Source: an uncultured Clostridia bacterium
Lineage (GTDB): Bacteria; Bacillota; Clostridia; Oscillospirales; Acutalibacteraceae
Direction of reading: 5' to 3'
DNA length: 44,815 nt
Assembly: GCA_946531445.1 (NCBI GenBank)
Contig: CAMNAP010000007.1
Location: 1 to 44,815, forward strand
This document shows positions 16,814-23,843 of the stretch, in pieces. The notes under the pieces were generated by a model. That model made no database searches, was not told where the DNA came from, and saw only the letters and a program-made list of their open reading frames with translations. A program made the position numbers and the translations under genes. Positions within the stretch are counted from its first letter, which is position 1. Each line of letters opens with the position of its first letter.

Positions 16814-18082
16814 ATGAAAATAGATTCAATGTGTGTTCAGGGCGCTTACAAGCCAAAAAACGGCGAGCCGCGAGTAATTCCTATTGTACAGAGTACTACA
16901 TTTAAATACGACTCTTCGGTTGAGATGGGCAACCTTTTTGACCTTAAGGAAAGCGGATATTTCTACACAAGGCTTCAGAACCCGACTAATGACTATGCCG
17001 CAAATAAAATAGCTATGCTTGAGGGCGGCGTTGCAGGTATGCTCACAGCGTCCGGCCAGGCGGCTAACTTTTACGCCATTTTTAACATTGCCCAGGCGGG
17101 AGACCACATTGTTTCTTCCTCGGCTATCTACGGCGGAACTTACAACCTTTTCAATGTTACAATGAGAAAGCTCGGAATTGATTTTACCTTTGTTTCACCG
17201 ACGGCAAGCGAAGAGGAAATTCAGGCGGCAATAAAGCCCAACACAAAGGCTGTTTTCGGCGAGACAATCTCTAACCCGAGCCTTGATATTATGGACATTG
17301 AGGTTTTCGCAAAAGCTGCTCACAAAAACGGTATTCCGCTTATTATTGACAACACCTTTGCTACGCCTATAAACTGCAGACCTATTGAATTCGGCTGTGA
17401 TATAGTTACACATTCAACAACAAAATATATGGAAGGTCACGCTTCAACTATCGGCGGAGCGATTGTTGACTCGGGCAACTTTGACTGGGAACAGAACGAC
17501 AAATTCCCAGGCCTTACTACTCCCGACGAAAGCTATCACGGCGTTGTTTACACAAAGGATTTCGGCAAGGGAGCATACATAACTAAGGCTACAGCACAGC
17601 TTATGCGCGACCTCGGCTCTATCCCTGCGCCGCAAAACGCATTTCTTCTTAATCTCGGACTTGAGACGCTTCATTTAAGAATGCCGCGCCACTGTGAAAA
17701 CGCGCTTGCAGTTGCAAAATATCTTAAAAAGCACCCAAAAATCACTTGGGTTAAATGCTCTATGCTTGAGGATGACGAACAGTATGAGCTCGCTAAAAAA
17801 TATATGCCAAACGGAACGTGCGGCGTAGTTTCCTTCGGCGTGGAAGGCGGACGCGAGGCGGCTACAAAATTTATGGACAGCTTACAGCTCGCCGCAATTG
17901 TTACACACGTTGCAGACGCACGCACCTGCTGTCTTCACCCCGCTTCAACTACTCACCGTCAGCTCTCCGACGAGCAGCTTGAGGAATGCGGCGTAAGCCC
18001 TGACCTTATCCGTTTCTCCTGCGGTATTGAAAGCGCGGAGGATATAATTGCCGACATTGAACAGGCACTTGAAAAGGTTTAA
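16814..18082 (+). CDS. metY: O-acetylhomoserine sulfhydrylase (aminocarboxypropyltransferase)
   Basis: A 422-residue PLP enzyme of the Cys/Met metabolism family. The PLP lysine is K204 in HSTTKYMEGH. The cofactor-binding SGQAANFYAI (80-89) and the IIDNTFATP loop (177-185) are intact, and the SSSAIYGGTYNL segment and overall length fit MetY rather than MetB/MetC. It makes homocysteine directly from O-acetylhomoserine and sulfide. The ribosome site is GAGG before ATG. No SAM or T-box riboswitch precedes it in the 26-nt gap, so it is expressed from upstream or constitutively. The next gene starts within its last codons. Confidence 0.93.
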   Translation: MKIDSMCVQGAYKPKNGEPRVIPIVQSTTFKYDSSVEMGNLFDLKESGYFYTRLQNPTNDYAANKIAMLEGGVAGMLTASGQAANFYAIFNIAQAGDHIVSSSAIYGGTYNLFNVTMRKLGIDFTFVSPTASEEEIQAAIKPNTKAVFGETISNPSLDIMDIEVFAKAAHKNGIPLIIDNTFATPINCRPIEFGCDIVTHSTTKYMEGHASTIGGAIVDSGNFDWEQNDKFPGLTTPDESYHGVVYTKDFGKGAYITKATAQLMRDLGSIPAPQNAFLLNLGLETLHLRMPRHCENALAVAKYLKKHPKITWVKCSMLEDDEQYELAKKYMPNGTCGVVSFGVEGGREAATKFMDSLQLAAIVTHVADARTCCLHPASTTHRQLSDEQLEECGVSPDLIRFSCGIESAEDIIADIEQALEKV

Positions 18083-18644
18083 AACTCTTGACCTTGCATA
18101 TATCGGACTGTCTGCCGCTATAATTGCCGTTTGCGCGTGGGTTACTATCCCTGTCGGCACAATTCCCGTAACCCTGCAGACAATGGCAATCTGTCTTGTG
18201 AGCGGACTGTTCGGTACAAAGCGCGGAGTAATTGCAACGCTTGTTTATATAGCAATCGGTGCAATAGGCATTCCCGTTTTTTCAGGCTTCAAGGGCGGTA
18301 TAGGTGTGCTCGTCGGAGCTACGGGCGGCTATATAATCGGCTTTGTTTTTACAGCTGTAATAGTAGGGCTGACGTCTGACAAAACAGATAAGCTCTGGGC
18401 ACTGATTGTTTCTATGGCAGTCGGAATTGCGGTTTGCTACGCATTCGGTACAGTTTGGTTTATGCTTGTTTTTACAAGAGAGACAGCCGCAATTACGCTT
18501 TCAAAAACGCTCGCTATGTGCGTAACGCCGTTTATTATTCCCGACGCCGTAAAAATAATAGCAGCCTCGATTTTAACATCAAGGCTGAAAAAGCATATCA
18601 AAGGCAGAAATCACTATGAGAATGAGACACAAAAAGAATCTTGA
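18048..18644 (+). CDS. bioY: BioY-type biotin transporter substrate-binding (S) subunit
   Basis: A 198-residue integral membrane protein with six hydrophobic segments and the BioY hallmarks IPVGTIPVTLQTMAI (36-50), FGTKRG and FKGGIGVLVGATGGYIIGF. As the S component of an ECF transporter it binds biotin and needs shared EcfA/EcfT subunits, which are not in this window. The likely start is a TTG at 18048 with GGAGG 6 nt before it. It overlaps metY by 35 nt, suggesting coupled translation. A C-terminal tail, KGRNHYENETQKES, runs into the next gene, which overlaps by 29 nt. Confidence 0.93.
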   Translation: MPTLNRHLKRFKTLDLAYIGLSAAIIAVCAWVTIPVGTIPVTLQTMAICLVSGLFGTKRGVIATLVYIAIGAIGIPVFSGFKGGIGVLVGATGGYIIGFVFTAVIVGLTSDKTDKLWALIVSMAVGIAVCYAFGTVWFMLVFTRETAAITLSKTLAMCVTPFIIPDAVKIIAASILTSRLKKHIKGRNHYENETQKES

Positions 18645-19287
18645 AGCGAGGCTTGAAGCCGTTTCGGATTATCTTATAACGCTCAGAAACGAGAGCAAAA
18701 ACTTTGCCGAGGCAAAGAATGAAAGACACCTTATAAACTTTAAGGAGCTTTTCAAAAACGACCACCCCGTTTACCTTGAAATTGGCGGAGGTAAGGGCGG
18801 CTTTGCCGTTCAGTTTGCCGAACAGAATCCCGACAAGAATATTTTAATGGTTGAAAAAATCAGCGATGTTATTGTAGTCGGCTGTGAAAACGCAAAGGAA
18901 AAGGGACTAAAGAATATCAAGTTTGCAAGCTGTGCGGCTGAATACCTTGAAAGCTTCATTCCCGAAAAGAGCATTGAAACGCTGTTTCTTAACTTTTCGT
19001 GCCCGTACCCTAAAAACACTTATGAAAATCACAGGCTTACAAACGAAAAGTTTCTTAATATCTACAAGCCGCTTCTAAAAGACGGCGCGCCTATTTGTCA
19101 GAAAACAGACAATATGCACTTTTTTGAATATTCAATTGAAAGCTTTTCAAGGGCGGACTTCGTAATTTCCGACGTTTCGCTTGACCTTCACAACAGCGGT
19201 TTTGAGGGCAACATTGAAACGGAGTACGAAAAGAAATTCTCCTCTCAGGGCTTCCCTATTTACAGACTTGAAGCAAGAATAAGATAA
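18616..19287 (+). CDS. trmB: tRNA (guanine-N7-)-methyltransferase, variant catalytic loop
   Basis: A 223-residue SAM-dependent methyltransferase that makes m7G46 in tRNA. The start is MRMRHKKN as in the family. The SAM site is YLEIGGGKGGF, and the KTDN-xx-F-E-Y segment is typical. The usual N-F-x-D-P-W-P-K loop reads NFSCPYPKNTYENHRLT, so the conserved Asp is Cys and the R-H pair is altered. The enzyme may still be active, as this variant may be lineage specific. It overlaps bioY by 29 nt and is the last gene of the run, followed by a strong terminator. Confidence 0.9.
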   Translation: MRMRHKKNLEARLEAVSDYLITLRNESKNFAEAKNERHLINFKELFKNDHPVYLEIGGGKGGFAVQFAEQNPDKNILMVEKISDVIVVGCENAKEKGLKNIKFASCAAEYLESFIPEKSIETLFLNFSCPYPKNTYENHRLTNEKFLNIYKPLLKDGAPICQKTDNMHFFEYSIESFSRADFVISDVSLDLHNSGFEGNIETEYEKKFSSQGFPIYRLEARIR

Positions 19288-19289
19288 AT

Positions 19290-19325
19290 AAAAAGCCGAT
19301 TTGGAGCAACCCAAATCGGCTTTTT
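19290..19325. terminator. Strong bidirectional terminator
   Basis: A 15-bp perfect stem AAAAAGCCGATTTGG / CCAAATCGGCTTTTT (19290-19304 with 19311-19325) with a 6-base loop. The A and T runs make it work on both strands. It ends the plus-strand run begun near 7587 and the minus-strand dtxR-type/GT2 unit. Confidence 0.95.
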
Positions 19326-19326
19326 A

Positions 19327-20268
19327 TTATCTGTCTTTTCTTTTTAAGATTTCTTTTGTAATATAAATCGGTCTGTTTTTGACCTGCTGATAAATCTTTG
19401 CAATATATTCGCCCGTAATTCCGAGAGTGAAAAGAATAACGCCGCTGAAAAACGAAATAAGTATTACAAGCTGAGTAAAGCCGTCTACGCTGATATTTGA
19501 TGTAAGCTTTCTTATAACCGTTATTATAAGGTATATAACCGAAAATACAGTTGCAGCAGAGCCGATATAAATTGACAGCTTGAGCGGTGCAACCGAGAAA
19601 GCAATGATACCCGTCAGCGCATATTTGAGAAGCTTGAAGAAGCCCCACTTGCTTTCGCCGCTGTATCTTTCCTCAGCCTTGTATTCCATATAATAAACGT
19701 TAAAGCCTACCCAACTGAAAATACCCTTTGAAAACCTGTGGTATTCGCCCAGAGAGGTTACCGCCTCTCTGACCTTTGAATTAAAGAGCCTGAAGTCTGA
19801 AGCGCCGTTTTTAAACTCTGTTTCGGCAAGCTTGTTTATTGCATTGTAAAACGCTGATTTTACAGCGCTCATCCCCTTGCCCTCGCCGCGCTCCTTCTGA
19901 TAAGCGCAGACGCAGTCAAAGTCGTTGTTTTGAGTAATAAAATTATACATTTCAAGCGCTGTTTCGGGGCGCTGCTGAAGGTCGGCGTCAATTATACAGC
20001 TGTACTCACCCTCAGCGTTTCTGAGGCCCGCGAGAATTGCTGCCTCTTTTCCGAAATTACGCGAAAAATTAATTACGGTAATATTCTTAAGAAACTGTTT
20101 GTTGTACAGCTCTTTAAGCACCTTTGCGGTAGAATCGCCGCTTCCGTCGTTTATAAAAACGTATTCATATTTTATATTGCTTGATGAAAAAACCTTTTCG
20201 GTCTCCTCAAAAAACTTTTCAACATTCCCCTCCTCGTTATAACAGGGAATAATTAAAGATAAATCCAT
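19327..20268 (-). CDS. GT2 glycosyltransferase with two C-terminal TM helices (GtrB/polyprenyl-phosphate type)
   Basis: A 313-residue membrane glycosyltransferase. The GT-A fold begins SLIIPCYNEEGNV (4-16) and has NDGSGDST and the metal-binding DADLQ motif (~94-98). The acceptor-side SDFRLF/RFSKGIF region follows, then two transmembrane helices (~215-250 and ~262-290). Members such as GtrB, CsbB and YkcC transfer a sugar from UDP- or GDP-sugar to undecaprenyl phosphate for later addition to wall polymers. The sugar cannot be read from sequence. AAGGAAC inside the end of the regulator gene serves as ribosome site, with 1 nt between the two genes. Confidence 0.92.
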   Translation of the reverse strand: MDLSLIIPCYNEEGNVEKFFEETEKVFSSSNIKYEYVFINDGSGDSTAKVLKELYNKQFLKNITVINFSRNFGKEAAILAGLRNAEGEYSCIIDADLQQRPETALEMYNFITQNNDFDCVCAYQKERGEGKGMSAVKSAFYNAINKLAETEFKNGASDFRLFNSKVREAVTSLGEYHRFSKGIFSWVGFNVYYMEYKAEERYSGESKWGFFKLLKYALTGIIAFSVAPLKLSIYIGSAATVFSVIYLIITVIRKLTSNISVDGFTQLVILISFFSGVILFTLGITGEYIAKIYQQVKNRPIYITKEILKRKDR

Positions 20269-20269
20269 A

Positions 20270-20629
20270 TTAAAGTTCCTTTAGCTTTTCCTTTATTGCA
20301 ACAAAAGTTTCGTCGGAAATAACGTGTTCAATCTTGCAGGCGTCCTCTTCTGCCGTTTCCTTATTAACGCCGAATTTTACAAGCAGCTCGGTTAAAACCG
20401 TATGGCGCTCATATATTTTTTTTGCAAGCTCAAGACCGAAATCGGTAAGCTTAAGCTGACCGCCCTCGTCAACGGTTATATATCCGTCTCTTTTAAGTAT
20501 GCTTACGCCGCGGCTTACGCTCGGCTTTGAAAAGCCCATTTCCTCAGCAACGTCAATTGAACGTACAACAGGCTTTTTACCGCTTAAAACATAGATAGTT
20601 TCAAGATACATTTCGCCCGATTCGTGCAT
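20270..20629 (-). CDS. DtxR-family metal-dependent repressor with iron-type metal ligands
   Basis: A 119-residue regulator with a winged helix-turn-helix (VAEEMGFSKPSVSRGVSIL, 27-45) and a dimerisation domain, lacking the SH3-like third domain. Candidate metal ligands are M7, E10, H76, C98, E101 and H102. The M plus C-x-x-E-H set matches the DtxR/IdeR primary site (M10, C102, E105, H106), not the Asp/Glu set of manganese-sensing MntR. Iron(II) sensing is therefore predicted. GAGGTG precedes the ATG, and it is cotranscribed with the GT2 gene. The targets are unknown; an AT-rich partial repeat near 20641-20660 could be an autoregulatory site but is not a clear palindrome. Confidence 0.9.
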   Translation of the reverse strand: MHESGEMYLETIYVLSGKKPVVRSIDVAEEMGFSKPSVSRGVSILKRDGYITVDEGGQLKLTDFGLELAKKIYERHTVLTELLVKFGVNKETAEEDACKIEHVISDETFVAIKEKLKEL

Positions 20630-20659
20630 AATAACACCTCTTATATATTTTATAAAACA

Positions 20660-20688
20660 ATAATAACATAAGCGTAAAATTATTTCAA
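20660..20688 (-). promoter_or_regulatory. Sigma-A promoter of the DtxR-type regulator/GT2 unit
   Basis: Minus strand: TTGAAA (20683-20688), 17-nt spacer, TATTAT (20660-20665). A second AT-rich box follows before the ribosome site. Confidence 0.6.
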
Positions 20689-20690
20689 CT

Positions 20691-20715
20691 AAAAATTGCC
20701 CGCACAGGCGGGCAA
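20691..20715 (-). terminator. Terminator of the manganese-riboswitch operon
   Basis: Perfect 8-bp GC-rich stem TTGCCCGC / GCGGGCAA with a 4-base loop, followed on the minus strand by TTTTTAG. It separates the acyltransferase gene from the DtxR-type regulator unit. Confidence 0.9.
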
Positions 20716-20728
20716 TATATAATTGCAG

Positions 20729-22012
20729 TTATTCAGCGAGGAGCTTTTCAATTGACGCTTCAAGCAGGTCAAAGAAATGCTCAACTATACGCTTATCCTC
20801 ATCGTTTCCTCTTACACACATTGAAAGCGTAAGCTCTTTTCTCATTGAGGTTGCAGAAAGCAGAACATAGGGCTTATACTTAACGGCGCCGCTCATAAAA
20901 CCGTCTGTGGGCTCGTGGCCCTCAAGAGCGAGCTTGTCAACCTCAAGTATACCAATGTTGCTCATTGCAAGAAGCGGGTTTGCATATCCCACCTTGATTA
21001 TTTCCTCGCTTGCCGCGTGGGGCATAATCTTATAGCCGAGTGACAGAAGCGGAAGTCCGTGAAGTCCCATAAATCTGTCCTGCTTAAACTGATTTGATGA
21101 ACGAACAACGTACTCAAGCGTTTCAAAAATATCGCTTCCGCGTCTTGGAACCTTACACTGCATCCACGCTGTCTGGTTAGTTATTCCCTGGTCGGTGCTG
21201 TCCTTGATATGACGCCTTAAATCAATAGCGCAGGAGATTGAAACGCTATCCTCAGGGTCGTATTGCGCAAGCTCATAAAGAGCGTAGAAATACGCTGTAA
21301 GGAGCATATCGTTAATTGTTGCCCCACGCTTCTTACCGGCCGCGCGAATCTGGTCAAACTTTTCAGCCGAAAGCTTTCTTCTTGCTATAAACGACCTGTC
21401 GCGGATATTGTCTGGCGTGAGCGGAAAACCGTGCTTATCGGGCGTATTTATGTTTTTATAAAGGTTCTTAGCAATCTTTCTTTCAGAAGCAGTAAAGTCC
21501 TCGTATACGGCTTCATACGAACGCGTACCCGTTCTAAGCTCAATCGGGCTTATTCCCTTTTCAATATATTCGTTGTAGTTTTTACACAGCGCTTTCATAA
21601 AGTATTTTAAGTCGCCGCCGTCCATACACATATGGTTTTCAACTACAAGAAGCGTAGACTTTCCGCCGTGGTTGAGCACCTCAACCTTCATCTGAATGTC
21701 AGCCTCGGGCGGAATGTACTGTGTGAGAAATGTGTTGATTTCTTCGTCAAGCTCATCCTCGCTTATTTCCTTTACGGTAAGAACATCGTCAATAACATAG
21801 TCCTTAACCGTCCAGTACGGGTGAATATGGTTATCAGTAAACGAGGAGTGAAGAACAGGCGCTTTTTCAAAAAAGCAGATTAACACGGTTTTGAGCGCGT
21901 CGATATTGATTTCAAAATCGTAGTGAAGCTCAACGTGTACCATTCTGTCATTGAAATCGCGGAAGAGATAATGCATTTTATCCCAAAGTTCAGCATTTAG
22001 CTTTCTTTCCAT
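20729..22012 (-). CDS. Condensation-fold (CoA-dependent) acyltransferase of unknown substrate
   Basis: A 427-residue protein of the chloramphenicol acetyltransferase/condensation/WS-DGAT superfamily. The active-site motif H-x-x-x-D-G is intact as H127-M-C-M-D131-G132 (NHMCMDGGD), and the first His of the usual HH pair is Asn. A latch-like SNIGILEV region (~349-356) and a strand-rich C-terminal half follow. Such proteins join acyl groups to alcohols or amines, or act in lipid and peptide assembly. It could be an alcohol O-acetyltransferase-type protein; no NRPS or PKS genes are nearby. The start codon lies within the last 16 nt of the membrane-protein gene, with GGAGGT upstream, so translation is coupled and the pair should share the manganese riboswitch. 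Confidence 0.75.
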   Translation of the reverse strand: MERKLNAELWDKMHYLFRDFNDRMVHVELHYDFEINIDALKTVLICFFEKAPVLHSSFTDNHIHPYWTVKDYVIDDVLTVKEISEDELDEEINTFLTQYIPPEADIQMKVEVLNHGGKSTLLVVENHMCMDGGDLKYFMKALCKNYNEYIEKGISPIELRTGTRSYEAVYEDFTASERKIAKNLYKNINTPDKHGFPLTPDNIRDRSFIARRKLSAEKFDQIRAAGKKRGATINDMLLTAYFYALYELAQYDPEDSVSISCAIDLRRHIKDSTDQGITNQTAWMQCKVPRRGSDIFETLEYVVRSSNQFKQDRFMGLHGLPLLSLGYKIMPHAASEEIIKVGYANPLLAMSNIGILEVDKLALEGHEPTDGFMSGAVKYKPYVLLSATSMRKELTLSMCVRGNDEDKRIVEHFFDLLEASIEKLLAE

Positions 22013-22803
22013 GTATCATCCACCTCCGGTTCCGAAACTTTGTTCTTAGCAATTGCAAAGAGTATAATAATTAAGTCTATAATCAGCGACAGCGGAATTA
22101 TTATCCACGCATAGCGCCAAGCGATAATGTTTGAAGCGCCTACAATAATAAACGCAAAAACTGAAATAACGGGTATGTAAAGCAGCCAGTAGAATATTGC
22201 AAGGCGGTGCTTGTGAGCAGTTGTAAAAATTGCGTCGCTCAAAAACATTGCAATAAGCGCAAACATAAGAATTATCCAGCTGCTGCCGAGGTCTGTCATA
22301 GCGAGAACGTAGATAAACGCGGCAACGCCGAACACAATGACCGCGCCCATAAGGAATATTCGTGCAAAAATGTGGAAGATTTTTTTCATCTTCGCAAACG
22401 ATGAAGCGCCGATTGAAAGAAGATAAACTACCCAGAGAAGAACGCCGTCAACAACAATAGCCCAGGTCATATCCCATCTCTTGGTTGCAAGGCTTGAAGT
22501 AAGGAATACTACTACAACACAAATAAGATAAATTGCAGAGCCGATTACGTTTAGAAGTATGTTTCTTTTTCTGTTCATTGCGGCTTTTTCTTTTTTGTAA
22601 TACTCGCCGTAGGTGTCTTTTAAGTCAGGGTATTCGCTGACTACAAGGTCGTCTATAACCTTTCTGTCATTTAATCCGCGCGAGCTTATTTCATTTGCGC
22701 GCTGAGTCATTTCCTCAAGAACTTTTCTTTTGTACTTGTACAGTATCTTATCGCCCGGATTGTCGGGAAGCTGACTGTTTATGTAGTTAATATAGCTCTC
22801 CAT
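21997..22803 (-). CDS. HAAS/permease-prefix-like polytopic membrane protein under manganese riboswitch control
   Basis: A 268-residue protein. Residues 1-70 form a soluble helical domain (QLPDNPGDKILYKYKRKVLE..., with EYPDLKDTYGEYY) like the HAAS or permease-prefix domains. About six transmembrane helices follow (~84-104, 112-136, 146-169, 174-195, 202-227, 232-252). Three Asp residues (D119, D190, D243) sit inside predicted helices, unusual for a plain structural membrane protein and compatible with cation handling. I recognise no transporter family (not MntP, TerC or P-type ATPase). The first gene behind a yybP-ykoY riboswitch is usually a manganese exporter, so that role is a hypothesis. 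The start has AGAGGAGG upstream. Confidence 0.8.
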   Translation of the reverse strand: MESYINYINSQLPDNPGDKILYKYKRKVLEEMTQRANEISSRGLNDRKVIDDLVVSEYPDLKDTYGEYYKKEKAAMNRKRNILLNVIGSAIYLICVVVVFLTSSLATKRWDMTWAIVVDGVLLWVVYLLSIGASSFAKMKKIFHIFARIFLMGAVIVFGVAAFIYVLAMTDLGSSWIILMFALIAMFLSDAIFTTAHKHRLAIFYWLLYIPVISVFAFIIVGASNIIAWRYAWIIIPLSLIIDLIIILFAIAKNKVSEPEVDDTWKES

Positions 22804-22827
22804 AATTTTCCTCCTCTAATAATAAAG

Positions 22828-22847
22828 CCGAATGCTTGCGCACCCGG
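22828..22847 (-). other. GNRA hairpin between riboswitch terminator and ribosome site
   Basis: On the minus strand an 8-bp stem (CCGGGTGC / GCATTCGG, including two G-U pairs) is capped by GCAA and followed by CTTTATTATT and the AGAGGAGG ribosome site. It could be a weak second terminator or a leader-stabilising hairpin. Confidence 0.6.
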
Positions 22848-22882
22848 AAAAAAGCCCAATGTACGCCAAAGCATATATTGAG
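22848..22882 (-). terminator. Expression-platform terminator of the manganese riboswitch
   Basis: In the minus-strand RNA, CTCAATATATGC pairs with GCGUACAUUGGG (12 positions, one mismatch, UUUG loop) and is followed by CUUUUUU. Its 5' arm includes the 3' strand of aptamer helix P1 (22877-22882), so P1 and the terminator exclude each other. This predicts a transcriptional ON switch: ligand stabilises P1 and allows read-through. Confidence 0.88.
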
Positions 22883-22963
22883 TCTCGCATATTAAAGCTT
22901 GCCGGTCAGTTCAACTGACGTGATGACGACTTGCTGCGATACTTCGCTTGCTACTCCCTCAAT
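22877..22963 (-). promoter_or_regulatory. yybP-ykoY manganese riboswitch aptamer
   Basis: The minus-strand RNA has the diagnostic elements in order: P1 5' strand AUUGAG, the conserved GGGAGUAGC, the second conserved loop AAGUCGUCAUCACG, a hairpin closed by CAG/CUG and followed by ACCGGC, and GCGAGACUCAAU closing P1. These match the structurally known Lactococcus aptamer, where the two loops dock and hold Mn2+. P1 pairs 22958-22963 with 22877-22882. The predicted transcription start (~22964) is exactly at the edge of P1. Confidence 0.95.
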
Positions 22964-22970
22964 CATAATT

Positions 22971-23000
22971 ATTTTACTATAGCAAAATACAAATTGTCAA
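22971..23000 (-). promoter_or_regulatory. Sigma-A promoter of the riboswitch operon
   Basis: Minus strand: perfect TTGACA (22995-23000), 18-nt spacer, TAAAAT (22971-22976). It places the start at the first base of the aptamer. Confidence 0.8.
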
Positions 23001-23008
23001 GTAATTTA

Positions 23009-23037
23009 TTGCAATCGAAAAAATTATATTATATAAT
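23009..23037 (+). promoter_or_regulatory. Sigma-A promoter of the ymdB-SBP-recG operon
   Basis: TTGCAA (23009-23014), 17-nt spacer, TATAAT (23032-23037). It is back to back with the riboswitch promoter. Confidence 0.75.
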
Positions 23038-23069
23038 AAAGGCATCATAATTTATAGAAAAGAGATTTT

Positions 23070-23843
23070 ATGCGTATTTTAACAGTCGGCGACATAGTTT
23101 CGCGACAGGGATGTGAATACTTAAGAGAAAAGCTTTTCGCCTTAAAACGCGAATTTTCGGCAGATTTGGTTATTGCAAACGGAGAAAACTCGGCGGTGGG
23201 AAACGGAATTCTTCCGTCAAGCGCAGAGGATATTTTCTCATCGGGAGTTGACGTTATAACACTTGGAAACCACGCGCTGAGACGCCGCGAGATTTCGGAT
23301 TATCTTGACGAAAAGGAATTCATTATCCGCCCCGCGAACTATCATCCGTCCGCCCCCGGAAAGGGCTGTGTTATTCTTGACAAGGGCGCAGACAGGATTG
23401 CCGTAATCAACCTTCAGGGCGCCGTGTATCTTGACAACATTGAAAACCCGTTTGACGCGGCGGACAGAGAAATTGAAAACGCCAAAGACGAGGGAGCAAA
23501 CATAATTATTATTGACTTTCACGCCGAGGCGAGCAGCGAAAAAAGAGCTATGGGCTTTTACGTTGACGGGCGTGTTTCGGCGCTTTTCGGAACTCACACT
23601 CACGTTCAGACCTCTGACGAACAGATACTCCCCAACGGTACGGGTTACATTACAGACATAGGTATGACAGGGCCTTACTATTCTGTTCTCGGAATTGAGC
23701 CCGAAATTGCAATACGCAAAATGAAAACAAATCTTCCCGTAAGATTTTCCAATCCCGACGGCCCCTGCTGTATTGAAGGCTGTGTTTTTGAAATTGACAG
23801 CAAGACGGGCAAGGCCGTTTCGGCAGAAAGGTTCAGAAGATGA
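23070..23843 (+). CDS. ymdB: YmdB-family metallophosphodiesterase
   Basis: A 257-residue calcineurin-like enzyme of the YmdB/TIGR00282 family, shown in Bacillus to hydrolyse 2',3'-cAMP and to affect biofilm and motility decisions. All metal ligands are in place: D8 (VGD), E39-N40 (NGEN), N67-H68 (GNH), H151, and H176/H178 (THTH). The usual H-x-W-D segment reads GNHALRRREI, a minor variant. The length is that of the family. The start follows AAAAGAGA. The next gene overlaps its stop by 4 nt (ATGA). Confidence 0.95.
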   Translation: MRILTVGDIVSRQGCEYLREKLFALKREFSADLVIANGENSAVGNGILPSSAEDIFSSGVDVITLGNHALRRREISDYLDEKEFIIRPANYHPSAPGKGCVILDKGADRIAVINLQGAVYLDNIENPFDAADREIENAKDEGANIIIIDFHAEASSEKRAMGFYVDGRVSALFGTHTHVQTSDEQILPNGTGYITDIGMTGPYYSVLGIEPEIAIRKMKTNLPVRFSNPDGPCCIEGCVFEIDSKTGKAVSAERFRR

